From: Legionella bononiensis
Lineage (GTDB): Bacteria; Pseudomonadota; Gammaproteobacteria; Legionellales; Legionellaceae
Length of the DNA stretch: 64,000 nt
Direction: 5' to 3'
Assembly (NCBI RefSeq): GCF_016786215.1
Contig: NZ_JADOBG010000002.1
Span: 248,001 to 312,000 of the forward strand
The first letter of the stretch is position 1. Each line of letters starts with the position of its first letter. The notes below the pieces were generated by a model. The model worked only from the letters and a program-made list of their open reading frames with translations. It was not told where the DNA came from and made no database searches. Positions 45,001 to 53,200 of this stretch are shown here, in pieces. The position numbers and the translations under genes are program-made.

Positions 45001-47819
45001 AAATGGGTGGTGTAACCTACAGCAATGAAGAGTTAGAGTCAATTGACAGAGAAGTTAAAGCAGTACGAGATTTATCGACCGATGAAATCAAAAATGAATT
45101 ACTTGATTTAAGAAATAAAACAAAAGAATTAAGTACTGAACGTCTGGTCGCATTATCCGCTGAACTGATGTATCGCACCAAAGGAATGCCTGCTGTCTTT
45201 GATAATGGCAAGCAAAAATTGGGGCGATCTTTTGAAATCCATACGACGCAATATTTAGCAATTCACTCCATGCTGAAATCGGGTACTCACGTAACAAGTG
45301 AAATTGGCACAGGTGAAGGTAAGTCACGAATTATGATGCTCATGATCCTGGCTCAGTATGCTCAAGGAAAAACAGTTGACTTTGTAACAGCTGATGTCCA
45401 ACTCGCAACGCGAGATTACTTATCATTCAGATCACTGTTCCAATCTGTAGGCGCTAAAACAAACATTATTTATCAAAACACGCCTGCAAATGAATATGCG
45501 CTGGATGGTATTAATTTCTCCGACGCTGCCAATTTAAGCTTATTCCGTAATAAAGCACGAAGTGAAGGTAGAGCAAATCTGGTTATTGCTGAAAATCCTG
45601 AGCAAAGAGCCATGATGCTTGATGAGGCAGACAGAACCTACTTCGATATGGCTGATACACGATTTAACTATTCCGCGATGGCTGATGCAACCATACGCGA
45701 CATGCCTTGGGCCTATGAAGTATTAGTTGGATTTTTCTCACAGGATAATCCCGAAATAATGAGGTTATATCAAGAAGATATTGATGCCTGCAATAAATTA
45801 TTAATTCAGTATGCTTATAAAGAAGTAGGACCAGAAAATGCAAAACGTCTTGAATCGGTTGCTCAATCTCAACTGGAATCCTGGCAACAATCAGCCTTAA
45901 CCGCTTTAGTACTGGAGCTGGATAAAGACTTTGTGATTAAACCGGATATTGAGATTGAAACAGCGAAAGGCCCATTGATGGTCAGTGAGGCTCGTCTGTT
46001 AATCGGTAACCGCGAAGATCGCAGCTCCAAGTTTTCTTTTGGTGTACATCAATGCTTGCATGCTCGTTTGAATATGCTGAAAAACAAACCAGATACTGCA
46101 AAACCAGGAGATGAAAAATTAATAGCACGATTATCGGAATGTGAAAACGACTTTTTTATTGATAATGAAAAGCAAATTATCTATTCATCAACCAGTAAAT
46201 CCATGTTAGATGAGTATGCACAGGGTACTGTTTGTGCTGTAACAGGAACTGCCGGTTCAATCCGCGAGCAAGAGGAAGCAAAGGCTTTATATGGAAGTAG
46301 TAAAGATAATGAAGAAATGAGCTTCATTACAGTTCCAAGACATAGAGGTTTAAATCGAGTTGACTACCCTATTTACCTTGCCGCAGATAAAAAATCACAA
46401 CAGGAACTTTTTGCACAACAAATTCGAGAAGCTCGTGCTGCAAATCAACCTGTCGCGATTATTTGTGAAAATGATATAGAAAGTCAGGCAATGATGGATT
46501 ACCTAAGTAAGGTTTTTCCCATTGACGCCAATAACCCCGATATTGTACGTATTAGTTCACAAACAAGTTCCCATGATGAAGCGGAGCATATAGAAAAACA
46601 TGCTGGACAACCTGGAATGGTTACTGTATCAACAGGCATGATTGGTCGTGGAACAGATATTCCCTTGCAAGGTAGATCTGCAGAACATGGATTGAAAGTA
46701 CTTGTAAATTATTTACCTCGCGAGCGTGAGCTCAATCAAATTATAGGTCGTGCCGGTCGGTTTGGCGCTGAAGGCGATACACGTCTTATTCTCAATAAGG
46801 TAGATTTGAAAAAACAATTTGGAAAATCAAGTCTCAATGATGGCTTTTATACGGCTACAGAAGCCTACATTAAGCAACAACATGCCATTATGGATAGAAA
46901 AGCTCAGGTAGAAAGGATGATTAAATTTACTGTTGCTGATTTCAGACGCGATTTAACAAATAATTATTTTGATCAATTATTTAAAGAAGTTGTTCCTCAC
47001 CAACAGCCCCAATTAAGCACGCCATGGAAAAAATTCTTTGATGAAACTGATAAGAAATGGACTGAAACATGGCAGGCAATTAAAGGGGAAATGGATAATA
47101 TTAATCCTGATGTTGCAGTCATTAATAAACATCTTGATAATTATCAAAATATTGTTCAAGCAAAATGGAATGATTTAAAAGATGAAACAAAAGTACTGAA
47201 TCTAAAAGGTAAAACAATGGATTCTCCTACGGATCTATTGAACGCGGATGTTGGACCATTGGCCCTTTCTGAGAAAGCAAAAACAATATTGACCGGATTT
47301 AGTCCTGAAAAAATTGCTCCATTAAAGACAGTGGTTTATGACAAATACGATCCAGCGCATGATGGTAAAGCCGTATTATATACTCGCCCCTTTGAGAAGT
47401 TACGAGCTGTATTCCGAGGAGAACGTTCCTTGTTTGCTGATTTTAATGCCTGGATGGATAATAGAGGAATTTTATTCCCTAATCTTCGTGCCTGGTGGAA
47501 TGGTCATATGACATTCGGACAACTATTATTTGGTGGTGCAACTAAAGGCAGTGTTGTGATGTCCGAAAAGGGTCGAGAAATTCAAGAACAAGAATCGCCA
47601 AAGGTCACCAATAATAATGGTCCTTCGGCGCTGGTTATAGGTCTTGGAGTTAAATCTGTGCCGACAACTAAGGCACAAGATTTAAATGATGAAAAGGAAA
47701 GTACATTATCAACAGGTGCAACTGTTGTTAAAGCTCCTGTCAGATCTATTCTAGAACAATCAGGTCATGTTACAGCGCATGAGGAAGAAGCAGAGAACTC
47801 CAAATCTTTGACACGTTGA
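39072..47819 (+). CDS. Giant protein: CE-clan cysteine protease domain plus SecA-like DEAD ATPase
   Basis: A 2915-residue protein without signal peptide. N-terminus: His198-Trp199, Asp219 in ITDSM, Gln275 and Cys281 in QNDGFSCG reproduce the H-D-Q-C order and Q-to-C spacing of CE-clan (Ulp/YopJ-like) proteases. The middle (about 350-1980) is a long helical region with a glycine-rich hydrophobic patch at about 1698-1720. The C-terminal third is SecA-like: Walker A GTGEGKS at 2079-2085, a DEAD box at 2184-2187, VTGTAG around 2391, GRGTD at 2525-2529 and QIIGRAGRFG at 2556-2565. The C-terminal SecA zinc motif is absent and the tail is acidic (HEEEAENSKS). It is probably an effector or an intracellular toxin-like machine (inference). 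It has no clear ribosome-binding site, and a small companion gene follows. Confidence 0.9.
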   Translation: MNLNKEQFEILFGRYRSKNPNYPATDASRKQFKLAVEYIERKFESDFVNLFALSSSQEETFQDHKSHWDFACQIFDASLPAQNNFKFDTNRAELEKIKVEQKIVHTSLISIHGMTRNQGLREKLIKGNLTKSEWLTDLDLQRMLELTGTQDKIHILTFDPQSIGTALHFEREKHTDGLPYSIPMLLNKGSDASNQGSHWLAANIVVDPTARTVSYKITDSMKLSANEEQAYKKLIENAINYQENNAPDLISFKGFPANEGWTIKRSDKDVISQNQNDGFSCGYRALHNLFQIEGLVGDNEIAKSYKQIRGKEGIAPEESSALVKEFYEAQLENLVIDASVYDAINHKQRKLFESDHDQKRIKNTALKQILTQEQPTVTEDPSFLVNPAVSEAVNKLNGFSSVFSFPGTSDPSLSATDFENLFTQLQLKLDRLDINLKLLTLTPCNAEMLDGLNAYCGLNAGIRVDKLKIDLDPSVNPEVFVAKLKLALNNLSENNLAELVIADKGTVLKEEHWLQIYNFVEKKQIPIAITLPEEFLNSTLQHQLDDVVSVNQRMKNQNELGMEQKERKALDLEHKGIRKRPTLKDARAGINIDIELQQEQQVEVAVAVQKTRESNEEEVGFGEINALDLNELMRRFSQEGMLVINPEAQLISKSELKKNWHTWMGDIVYVESNGVRYDSLKSDNVPQGNEVIIRGTQFGKISIEAVQQLMDHREQFQYGINPDFLPPGFALVPDRSNSEILVLHYDKDVAPSSTDIAPQLQEQISKKPPSADVFGEMISSLKPNDNARDAVLLKQWNLINDSTYSRENTFEFRGQFSKLLLLNKDQLEQVFSLCNSEGTFNAKILHYIMENTQRTESLFKGNADRTDDNSVALDSIIKQFHGSEDLAKSFIELSHNLTTTTPDKSTHILLTLLADNPELKTQVESWSKKLAFDDKQMNALLQVYTEYSGAGLSKLFSVWKDIDSELLKQLSNTVFKQADSFVPMIKNEKMQDALKVLSGLSQDKSKYAWWTSLLAQHSSAVGSDSLPELISAFNSFVKKIEEMGLKFYPNVSFTDVKSMPTVLGRILTILQNTAPVDREAQWKEITAISLEANGAVREFTQPVQQGKQTVQKVFVIPEMRVTPLEYNNTDYSAKGKWKSIAKQDTLAETRKEFYRFVAHQKDRLPLDFYREMDAKIVSSKCTDTEKAKLFALLADSTTGLTNAELSSDIEHSKENWNHIVNSLNNIPLSAPLKLFESKIREQLVDRLFDLGNAPALPVLRKLLDLIGNALKIENYFRAVSELEEKGQRLNHTCSILEQITRNWGDSIYTGMKFYTEDTYKEPGESIFYRHLDTAVALLNGPNGWAFDDNEYGKKILSLISTFGLANGNKEDNQATAYKIRTIFDAALMKSNSAINKALYIMQSMDKNGPPPLTPNDLYEFISQFSNEYISSREITKIQNLVKDRFENYFPNNYFKFLQAEGMPLEAQQVLNAKFSDNERKLIEQLVSHYTEPGDALQYLDVIKKLVVITRDLSKLERETFLQKINSPALLEHTTINNLDQLLEGIKNSGAPNDFLFFLNKAEHFQGQLNGLMQKTQVYLNTILPSMEQMKSKVVSKMDSLNLVIDLLLTTNPEKLGSSPDVKRPDDDDFLQIRDQLTVDPDKVDPKLLETQIISFIEKVPGANQLAALKNLKDHLEELNSPEPVADKPEPVKPAENAGVLGRIGAALGGGIKAVGGFFSKLIGNKTEVSPAAESTQPITVVIKKPKDFETDYLTKASNELSTVIEKRKQFDQVFVDLFKSINQAAEHYPGDKTTIINYLRHFLSNNYSSDDQIVFSWNNINLIKNEFIALDDPDIVRSLCNHFSSDKGEFTHESLLKLLSSPEYTAFPKDEKKLFLNLLTSLINNDKPCTLNELNDLMNRCKDEKKGPILLETLKNIYKSAPYPTLKKFQKWENSCPEDGDLAQHLAECYAKFDKKPCKRETVNGFNLAFAKDQAAKMGGVTYSNEELESIDREVKAVRDLSTDEIKNELLDLRNKTKELSTERLVALSAELMYRTKGMPAVFDNGKQKLGRSFEIHTTQYLAIHSMLKSGTHVTSEIGTGEGKSRIMMLMILAQYAQGKTVDFVTADVQLATRDYLSFRSLFQSVGAKTNIIYQNTPANEYALDGINFSDAANLSLFRNKARSEGRANLVIAENPEQRAMMLDEADRTYFDMADTRFNYSAMADATIRDMPWAYEVLVGFFSQDNPEIMRLYQEDIDACNKLLIQYAYKEVGPENAKRLESVAQSQLESWQQSALTALVLELDKDFVIKPDIEIETAKGPLMVSEARLLIGNREDRSSKFSFGVHQCLHARLNMLKNKPDTAKPGDEKLIARLSECENDFFIDNEKQIIYSSTSKSMLDEYAQGTVCAVTGTAGSIREQEEAKALYGSSKDNEEMSFITVPRHRGLNRVDYPIYLAADKKSQQELFAQQIREARAANQPVAIICENDIESQAMMDYLSKVFPIDANNPDIVRISSQTSSHDEAEHIEKHAGQPGMVTVSTGMIGRGTDIPLQGRSAEHGLKVLVNYLPRERELNQIIGRAGRFGAEGDTRLILNKVDLKKQFGKSSLNDGFYTATEAYIKQQHAIMDRKAQVERMIKFTVADFRRDLTNNYFDQLFKEVVPHQQPQLSTPWKKFFDETDKKWTETWQAIKGEMDNINPDVAVINKHLDNYQNIVQAKWNDLKDETKVLNLKGKTMDSPTDLLNADVGPLALSEKAKTILTGFSPEKIAPLKTVVYDKYDPAHDGKAVLYTRPFEKLRAVFRGERSLFADFNAWMDNRGILFPNLRAWWNGHMTFGQLLFGGATKGSVVMSEKGREIQEQESPKVTNNNGPSALVIGLGVKSVPTTKAQDLNDEKESTLSTGATVVKAPVRSILEQSGHVTAHEEEAENSKSLTR

Positions 47820-47882
47820 TTGATATAAATACTCGGATATAATGAACAAATAATGTTTGTATATAAATCACAGGACTATAAT

Positions 47883-48362
47883 ATGAAAGAAGATATTCTT
47901 ACGTTGGCAAAAGAAGGTAATGATACCGCGTTATTGCCATTAATAAAAGGTACACGATTTTATTACGAAGCCATCAAAGAAGCCGCTAAATTCAAGCACA
48001 TCCATCTTGTCAATAAACTGTTCGAACAATTACAATTTAATCCACATGCTTCCAGAACAGGTTTAACAAGTTCTGAACTGGCTTTAATAAATTCAGCAAT
48101 TGAAGGATATGCCTCCGGACAACATTTTGAGGAGGTTAAAAAAATGGTATCCCTGGGCGGAAATATTTTTCATGGATTGAATGCCCTACTGACCGTGCGC
48201 CTATTAACACCAGAAAATGCCTTAAAACTGATTGATTGTGCTAAAGATAAAGCCCAAGAAACAACATTACGCGACGCAATTGAAAACACTTACGACATAC
48301 AATGTAAAAGTGTTAAAGATAACACTGAGGGTAAGGATACCGCTGCAAGAATAAGTCATTAA
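47883..48362 (+). CDS. Small helical companion protein
   Basis: A 159-residue protein from the ATG giving MKEDILTLAKEGNDTALLPL. A frame starting ten codons upstream exists but lacks support. I recognise no family. The pattern of paired short helices (ILTLAKEGNDTALLPLI, YYEAIKEAAKFKHIHLVNKL, FEEVKKMVSLGGN) looks like degenerate ankyrin-type repeats. It starts 63 bp after the giant gene with no terminator between, so it is probably co-transcribed with it and may be its chaperone, regulator or immunity partner. That link rests only on position. Confidence 0.7.
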   Translation: MKEDILTLAKEGNDTALLPLIKGTRFYYEAIKEAAKFKHIHLVNKLFEQLQFNPHASRTGLTSSELALINSAIEGYASGQHFEEVKKMVSLGGNIFHGLNALLTVRLLTPENALKLIDCAKDKAQETTLRDAIENTYDIQCKSVKDNTEGKDTAARISH

Positions 48363-48511
48363 TTTAATAACAAACATCAAGAGTTCTGATGACTGTGTGG
48401 TGTTTGTTATATTCTATGTGTTTGTATTAGCTTTATGCATCACGTTCTAAAATAACGTGTAGACATCCTTTCAATGCATGAATCAACACTCATCCCGGCG
48501 TAAAGGAAGTT

Positions 48512-49357
48512 CTAAGTGTTATCCGCTAAATGATTCCTCTGTTGCGCTGCAATACCATTAAGTACTGTGGCCAGACGACATCCAGCAAATAATATTTGTT
48601 TTTGAGTTATGTTTTGCGCTTCCATTTGGTAACGTTTGCCAGGAATTTTATTCTGAACTACCTTATATACCTTGTTTAAGGCAAGTTTATGCGATGCATT
48701 AATCCACTTCCTGGGATTTTTTTCTTTATTTGCTTCAGAACAGGCCCATTTTTGTTCCAATTGACGGGCTTTATTTTTTACCTGGAATTGCGTACTTTGT
48801 CCGTTTAAGATGCCGGCTCCATTATCCCAATACTTGTGTAAATTATCACCGATTGGATTGTGGGCTAATTTAAACAGGTTCCCTCCCAAATCACCTCGTG
48901 GTAACTGTTTACTGACTTTGGTAACAGTGTGCAATGGTTGATGTACATCACCAACTAAATGAGTCAGTATACGAAGGCTTAATCCTTTATCTGCCAAACT
49001 TGATTTTTCGGAAGACAAAACTGTAATTGCTTGTTTAATCCCCCATAAGGCATTAATTTCCTGTACAGGGGGAAGCGGGGTTTCATCAAATGAAAAAGGA
49101 ATATCAATATAATGCAGTGAATCAAACCAATGGATGTCATTTGCTCGAATAGCATCCAACCATGTAGCTGCCACAACAAAATTTGAGCCTGAAGAATCTG
49201 CATCATAAGTGTGATTGTATTTATTACACATTTTTTTTGCAGCAGGTGTTAAATTATCATAAGCAATTTGAGCAACCAATTGGTGTCCCATTGCATTCCA
49301 TGCAAAACTGGTAAAACTACTTAACACCAAAAAAAATGTAATAATAAATCGCATCAT
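48512..49357 (-). CDS. Secreted S1/P1-family nuclease
   Basis: A 281-residue zinc-dependent nuclease/nucleotidase with a signal peptide (about 1-19) cleaved before Trp, giving mature WNAMGHQLVAQIAYDNL. The N-terminal Trp and the His of MGHQ are zinc ligands in this family, as are the Asp and His in LHYIDIPF, GDVHQPLHT and NLHKYWDNG. It degrades single-stranded nucleic acids or nucleoside 3'-monophosphates in the periplasm or outside the cell. The ATG pair lies 2 bp after the tolB stop, so it is the last gene of the tol operon, in the place where pal is usually found. Confidence 0.92.
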   Translation of the reverse strand: MMRFIITFFLVLSSFTSFAWNAMGHQLVAQIAYDNLTPAAKKMCNKYNHTYDADSSGSNFVVAATWLDAIRANDIHWFDSLHYIDIPFSFDETPLPPVQEINALWGIKQAITVLSSEKSSLADKGLSLRILTHLVGDVHQPLHTVTKVSKQLPRGDLGGNLFKLAHNPIGDNLHKYWDNGAGILNGQSTQFQVKNKARQLEQKWACSEANKEKNPRKWINASHKLALNKVYKVVQNKIPGKRYQMEAQNITQKQILFAGCRLATVLNGIAAQQRNHLADNT

Positions 49358-49359
49358 AG

Positions 49360-50619
49360 TTAACTCAAATAAGGAGACCAAGCTGGTTCTTGTACATCAC
49401 CTTCGCGCGCGGGAAGCTTCATACGTATTCTGCCGTCTATAGAAACGATACCTAAAACACCTTTATCTTGAATTCGTGTTGCGTAAAGAACCAAACGGCT
49501 GTTTGGAGACACTGAAGGAGACTCATCCAGACCAGAGAAAGTTAAGCTCGCAATTGGGCCACCTGAAGCATTTTGTAAACCAATAGTAAAATTGCGATCA
49601 TCACGATGCAGCATCACAATATTTTTCATATCAGGTGTATAAGATGCTCGGGCATTATAGTTTCCTTCGAACGTTACTCTACTGACTTGACCATCAGCGA
49701 GTGATAAGCGATAAACCTGAGGTGATCCACCTCTACCAGATGTAAACAGTAAGCTGCGTCCATCAGGAGAAAATCTGGGTTCTGTATCAATGGCATCACC
49801 AAATGTTATTTGTTTCATGGAGCCAGAACTTAAATCGATATTATAAATTTTGGGTGTACCTGTCTTTGATAACACAACCGCTAATTGACGTCCATCAGGT
49901 GACCATGCAGGTGCACCATTAATACCAGGGAAACTGGTAATTAATCGACGCTGACCTGACTCTACAGAAACAGTAAATATCTGTGCGCGTTTCTTTTCAA
50001 AAGACACATAAGATATTGATTTGCCATCAGGAGACCATGAAGGAGACATGATTGGCTCTGAAGATACCAGTAAACTTTGAGGATTATGTCCATCTGCATC
50101 AGCCACTTCAAGTGAGTAACGATTTCTTGGACCGCCTCTTTGTACCGAAATGTAAGCGATACGAGTAGAAAAAATTCCGCGCTCACCAGTTAATTTCTGA
50201 TAGACTTCATCACTGATATGATGAGCCAGTGGCCTGATCTCATTTGCACCTATCTGGTACGTCTTGGTAAGGAGTATAGTTCCATTAGCAACAGCATCTG
50301 CGAGAGTAAAGCTGACTTCATAACGATTGCCAACACGATTTACACGTCCTGTAACGACACTGTCAGCACCAAGCTGACGCAAAACACCAATAGAGGATTG
50401 TGCATTTGCGCTCTGAGGGCCTGAAACGATTTTAAATTGACCAGAAAGCGTCAAATCGTTTTCAATAACATGAGCTATTTCCACTGCGCCAGCATCTGAG
50501 CCAAATGAATTGATTGCAATGGGTAAGGCAGAATTAATGCCTTGAGTAAGCTCCAGATCCAGAGCATAAATCTGGCTGGTACATAACATCAATATAAGTG
50601 TAATAATTCGGTTAATCAC
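49360..50619 (-). CDS. tolB: Tol-Pal system protein TolB
   Basis: Periplasmic TolB, 419 residues. A signal peptide covers about residues 1-19 ([19 protein letters not shown]), followed by an N-terminal alpha/beta domain (about 20-165) and a six-bladed WD40-like propeller whose repeats read [42 protein letters not shown] and so on. TolB bridges TolA and Pal during outer-membrane constriction. It follows tolA by 5 bp. Pal itself is not encoded next to it. Confidence 0.96.
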   Translation of the reverse strand: MINRIITLILMLCTSQIYALDLELTQGINSALPIAINSFGSDAGAVEIAHVIENDLTLSGQFKIVSGPQSANAQSSIGVLRQLGADSVVTGRVNRVGNRYEVSFTLADAVANGTILLTKTYQIGANEIRPLAHHISDEVYQKLTGERGIFSTRIAYISVQRGGPRNRYSLEVADADGHNPQSLLVSSEPIMSPSWSPDGKSISYVSFEKKRAQIFTVSVESGQRRLITSFPGINGAPAWSPDGRQLAVVLSKTGTPKIYNIDLSSGSMKQITFGDAIDTEPRFSPDGRSLLFTSGRGGSPQVYRLSLADGQVSRVTFEGNYNARASYTPDMKNIVMLHRDDRNFTIGLQNASGGPIASLTFSGLDESPSVSPNSRLVLYATRIQDKGVLGIVSIDGRIRMKLPAREGDVQEPAWSPYLS

Positions 50620-50624
50620 GAGTT

Positions 50625-51629
50625 TTACCCCCTAACTTGTTCTGGTCGAACGGTTAAACTGATTTCACGAAACAAATTAAATGTTTCTGCGTCTGTTGGT
50701 ACAGGAAGTGGTGAAGCTTTATAGATTGCAGTTTGTGCTGATCTATCCAAAAGCGGATCCCCACTACTACGAGTTAAAGTGACTTCTAATACCATTCCAT
50801 CAGGAGCGAGGCGAATTCTGAATTGGCTGGATAAGCTACTGTCAGCGTTTTCAGGTAAAATCCAGTTTCTACCTATCGCATTAACGATGAGCGCCTTGTA
50901 CTTATCAACCTCTCCTGCGATTCGTGCCTGATTTTCTGCATTTTGTGCTGCTTGTTGCGCTGCAGCTGCCTCCGCTTGTTTTTTTCGTTCCATGTCTGCT
51001 TTTGCCTGTGCAGCACGTGCTTGATCCGCACGAAGTTTCTCTGCTTTGGCTTGTTCTGATTTCAATTGATCTGCCTTAGCTTTTTCTTCCAGTTTTTTCT
51101 TATTCAGTTCAGCCAGTTTTTTTGCCTCAAGCTCTTGTTGTTTAACCAGCGTTTCTTTTTGTTTTTTTAACTCCTCGATGCGTTTCGCTTCAAGAGCCTT
51201 TTGTTCTGCAAGTTCTTTTAAACGTTTCTTTTCTTCTTCTGCTTGTTTTTTGCGTGCAATCGCTATTTTATTAGCCTCTTCTCTGAGTTTGGCAATATGT
51301 TGTTGTTCTTTGATACGTTGCTGTTTTGCAGCTTCCGCCTGACGTTTCAGTTCATTTTGATGATTAATTTCTGCTCTTTGCTTTTGTTCACGTTCCTGTT
51401 TTAATCGATTCACTGTATCCATTATTTGTTTATTATCGACACTGACTGCTTTAACTACTTCCTGTTGGGGTACATTTGCTACAGGAAGCTGCATGCCGGG
51501 AGTAGTTTTACTCTCGGCAGTCAATACGGGACGCTGTGTTGAAGTATCAGTCAGCAACAAAATCACCAAACAAAGATGAAGTGCTATTGCCGAAATAAAT
51601 GCTTTACGATAACTGTTTGTACTTATCAT
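50625..51629 (-). CDS. tolA: Tol-Pal system protein TolA
   Basis: A 334-residue energiser of the Tol system: one N-terminal transmembrane helix (about 9-27, [17 protein letters not shown]), then a long charged, Ala/Lys/Glu-rich coiled coil (about 68-245) spanning the periplasm. A C-terminal domain (about 255-334, [20 protein letters not shown] onward) contacts TolB and Pal. It overlaps the end of tolR by the four bases ATGA. Confidence 0.95.
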   Translation of the reverse strand: MISTNSYRKAFISAIALHLCLVILLLTDTSTQRPVLTAESKTTPGMQLPVANVPQQEVVKAVSVDNKQIMDTVNRLKQEREQKQRAEINHQNELKRQAEAAKQQRIKEQQHIAKLREEANKIAIARKKQAEEEKKRLKELAEQKALEAKRIEELKKQKETLVKQQELEAKKLAELNKKKLEEKAKADQLKSEQAKAEKLRADQARAAQAKADMERKKQAEAAAAQQAAQNAENQARIAGEVDKYKALIVNAIGRNWILPENADSSLSSQFRIRLAPDGMVLEVTLTRSSGDPLLDRSAQTAIYKASPLPVPTDAETFNLFREISLTVRPEQVRG

Positions 51630-52084
51630 GCTTGACCCTCTGAAGATTCATCCGATGAATCAGTCAGTAATCCTACTTGTTCTGCACCCGCCTGCTTCAG
51701 TAATGCCATCGCTTGGACAACTTTACCATAAGCTACTCCTTGATCGCCCTTTACTAACACATTGAGCTTTTGTCCCGACTGTTTCGCCAGCTCCAATTCT
51801 GCGGCAACCCGCACCACCAATGCCTGCGCTTCTATTGGATCGGCGGGAGTACTGCTGATATTGAGAAAATAAGTACCTTGTTGATTTACAGAAACAATAA
51901 TGGGTTCTCTGTCTGTTGGTTGCAGATTTTGACTTGCCGCTTTGGGTAAATCAACAGTAACTCCTTGGGTCAACATAGGCGCTGTGATCATAAAAATAAC
52001 TAATAAAACCAACATAACATCAATATAAGGCACAACATTGATTTCAGAAATTGGACGCTCACGTTTGGTTTTTGCTCTAATCAT
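51626..52084 (-). CDS. tolR: Tol-Pal system protein TolR
   Basis: ExbD-family proton-channel subunit, 152 residues from the ATG giving MIRAKTKRERPISEINVVPY behind AGAGG. A longer frame to 52126 overlaps tolQ and is not supported by the family. One transmembrane helix carries the functional Asp (YIDVMLVLLVIFMITAPML, about 17-35), followed by the periplasmic dimerisation domain. It lies 7 bp after tolQ and overlaps tolA by 4 bp. Confidence 0.95.
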   Translation of the reverse strand: MIRAKTKRERPISEINVVPYIDVMLVLLVIFMITAPMLTQGVTVDLPKAASQNLQPTDREPIIVSVNQQGTYFLNISSTPADPIEAQALVVRVAAELELAKQSGQKLNVLVKGDQGVAYGKVVQAMALLKQAGAEQVGLLTDSSDESSEGQA

Positions 52085-52091
52085 TTGAGTA

Positions 52092-52766
52092 TTATCCTCT
52101 TGAGGTACCCGATGTTTGTTGTTCAATCAGGGAAATAAGCTCTTCCTGAAATAAATCAAATCGATTTAGGAGAGTGTTCGCTCGAGTTGTGTAGCGATTG
52201 TATGCAATTACAGCAGGAATAGCCGTAAATAAACCGAGTGCTGTAGCAACCAAGGCTTCAGAAATACCTGGAGCAACCATGGCAATAGTTGCCTGTTGCG
52301 CATGACCTAAGGCCTGGAATGAGGTCATTATACCCCATACTGTACCAAATAACCCCACATAGGGAGAAATGGAACCAACTGAGGCAAAAAATGGTAAATG
52401 CTGTTCTAGTTTTTCCGCTTCTTTTGCATGACTGATTTGCATGACCCGTTGGATAGGCTCAAGAGTGACAGTCCCCTGCTTCCTGGCACGTACAAATTCT
52501 TTGAATCCTGCATGAAATATTGCGGCCATACCCTGATTTTCTTCAGAATTACTGTCCACATCTGCATAGAGTTTGCTTAAATCACTGCTGTCCCAGAATC
52601 TTCTGTTGAATGCATCAGTCAGTTGTTTTTTTCGGTTAAAAAACCATGCTCTTTGAAATATTAAAGTCCAAGATACTATTGAGGCAGTCAGTAATATCAG
52701 CATTACTGATTTAACGACTAAACCTGCCTGCATAAAATACATCAATACATTTGCTTGATTACCCAC
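52092..52766 (-). CDS. tolQ: Tol-Pal system protein TolQ
   Basis: ExbB-family inner-membrane subunit of the proton channel, 224 residues with three transmembrane helices (about 16-37, 125-150 and 162-185). Conserved segments SVGSISPYVGLFGTVWGIMTSF and GISEALVATALGLFTAIPAVIAYNR mark the channel helices. The start is GTG with GGAG upstream. It is first of tolQRAB, 29 bp after ybgC. Confidence 0.96.
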   Translation of the reverse strand: MGNQANVLMYFMQAGLVVKSVMLILLTASIVSWTLIFQRAWFFNRKKQLTDAFNRRFWDSSDLSKLYADVDSNSEENQGMAAIFHAGFKEFVRARKQGTVTLEPIQRVMQISHAKEAEKLEQHLPFFASVGSISPYVGLFGTVWGIMTSFQALGHAQQATIAMVAPGISEALVATALGLFTAIPAVIAYNRYTTRANTLLNRFDLFQEELISLIEQQTSGTSRG

Positions 52767-52795
52767 TTTTTTATCTCCAGTATCGAAGTTTTTTG

Positions 52796-53197
52796 TTATT
52801 CATTTGCTGCTGCAAATAGTTCAGGTAGTCGTCTCGGTTTTAAATGACCATCAACACAGACTACTTTAATATTTGCTTCACAAATTAAATTGTTGTTTTC
52901 ATTGTGCATCATTTGATTAAACACAAAGCTGCACTTATTCTGCTCACCAATCCGAGTTGATATAGTTAATAAATTATCCAGTTTTGCCGGGAAAAGATGC
53001 TTTATATTCAGCTCACTTATAGCAAACAGAACATTTTCATTCATCAATTTACTTAATAATAATCCCTTAGAACGCAACATTTCCGTTCTGGCTCGTTCAA
53101 AATAACGCAGATAATTTGCGTGATAAACGATGCCCATATAATCCACGTCTTCAGCATATACTCTTACACTGGATTGATGACTTGGTGTAAGTTTCAT
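52796..53197 (-). CDS. ybgC: Tol-associated acyl-CoA thioesterase YbgC
   Basis: A hotdog-fold thioesterase of 133 residues, the usual length. The active-site Asp lies in VYAEDVDYMGIVYHANYLRYFERARTEML, which is the 4-hydroxybenzoyl-CoA thioesterase signature. It acts in the cytosol on acyl-CoA or acyl-ACP and is almost always first in the tol operon. The exact physiological substrate is not settled for this family. It starts 3 bp after the ruvB stop. Confidence 0.94.
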   Translation of the reverse strand: MKLTPSHQSSVRVYAEDVDYMGIVYHANYLRYFERARTEMLRSKGLLLSKLMNENVLFAISELNIKHLFPAKLDNLLTISTRIGEQNKCSFVFNQMMHNENNNLICEANIKVVCVDGHLKPRRLPELFAAANE

Positions 53198-53200
53198 TTA

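Noticed and set aside
49800-50450. Plus-strand short open frames within tolB
   Set aside because: Shadows of the propeller-repeat coding sequence with no start signals.
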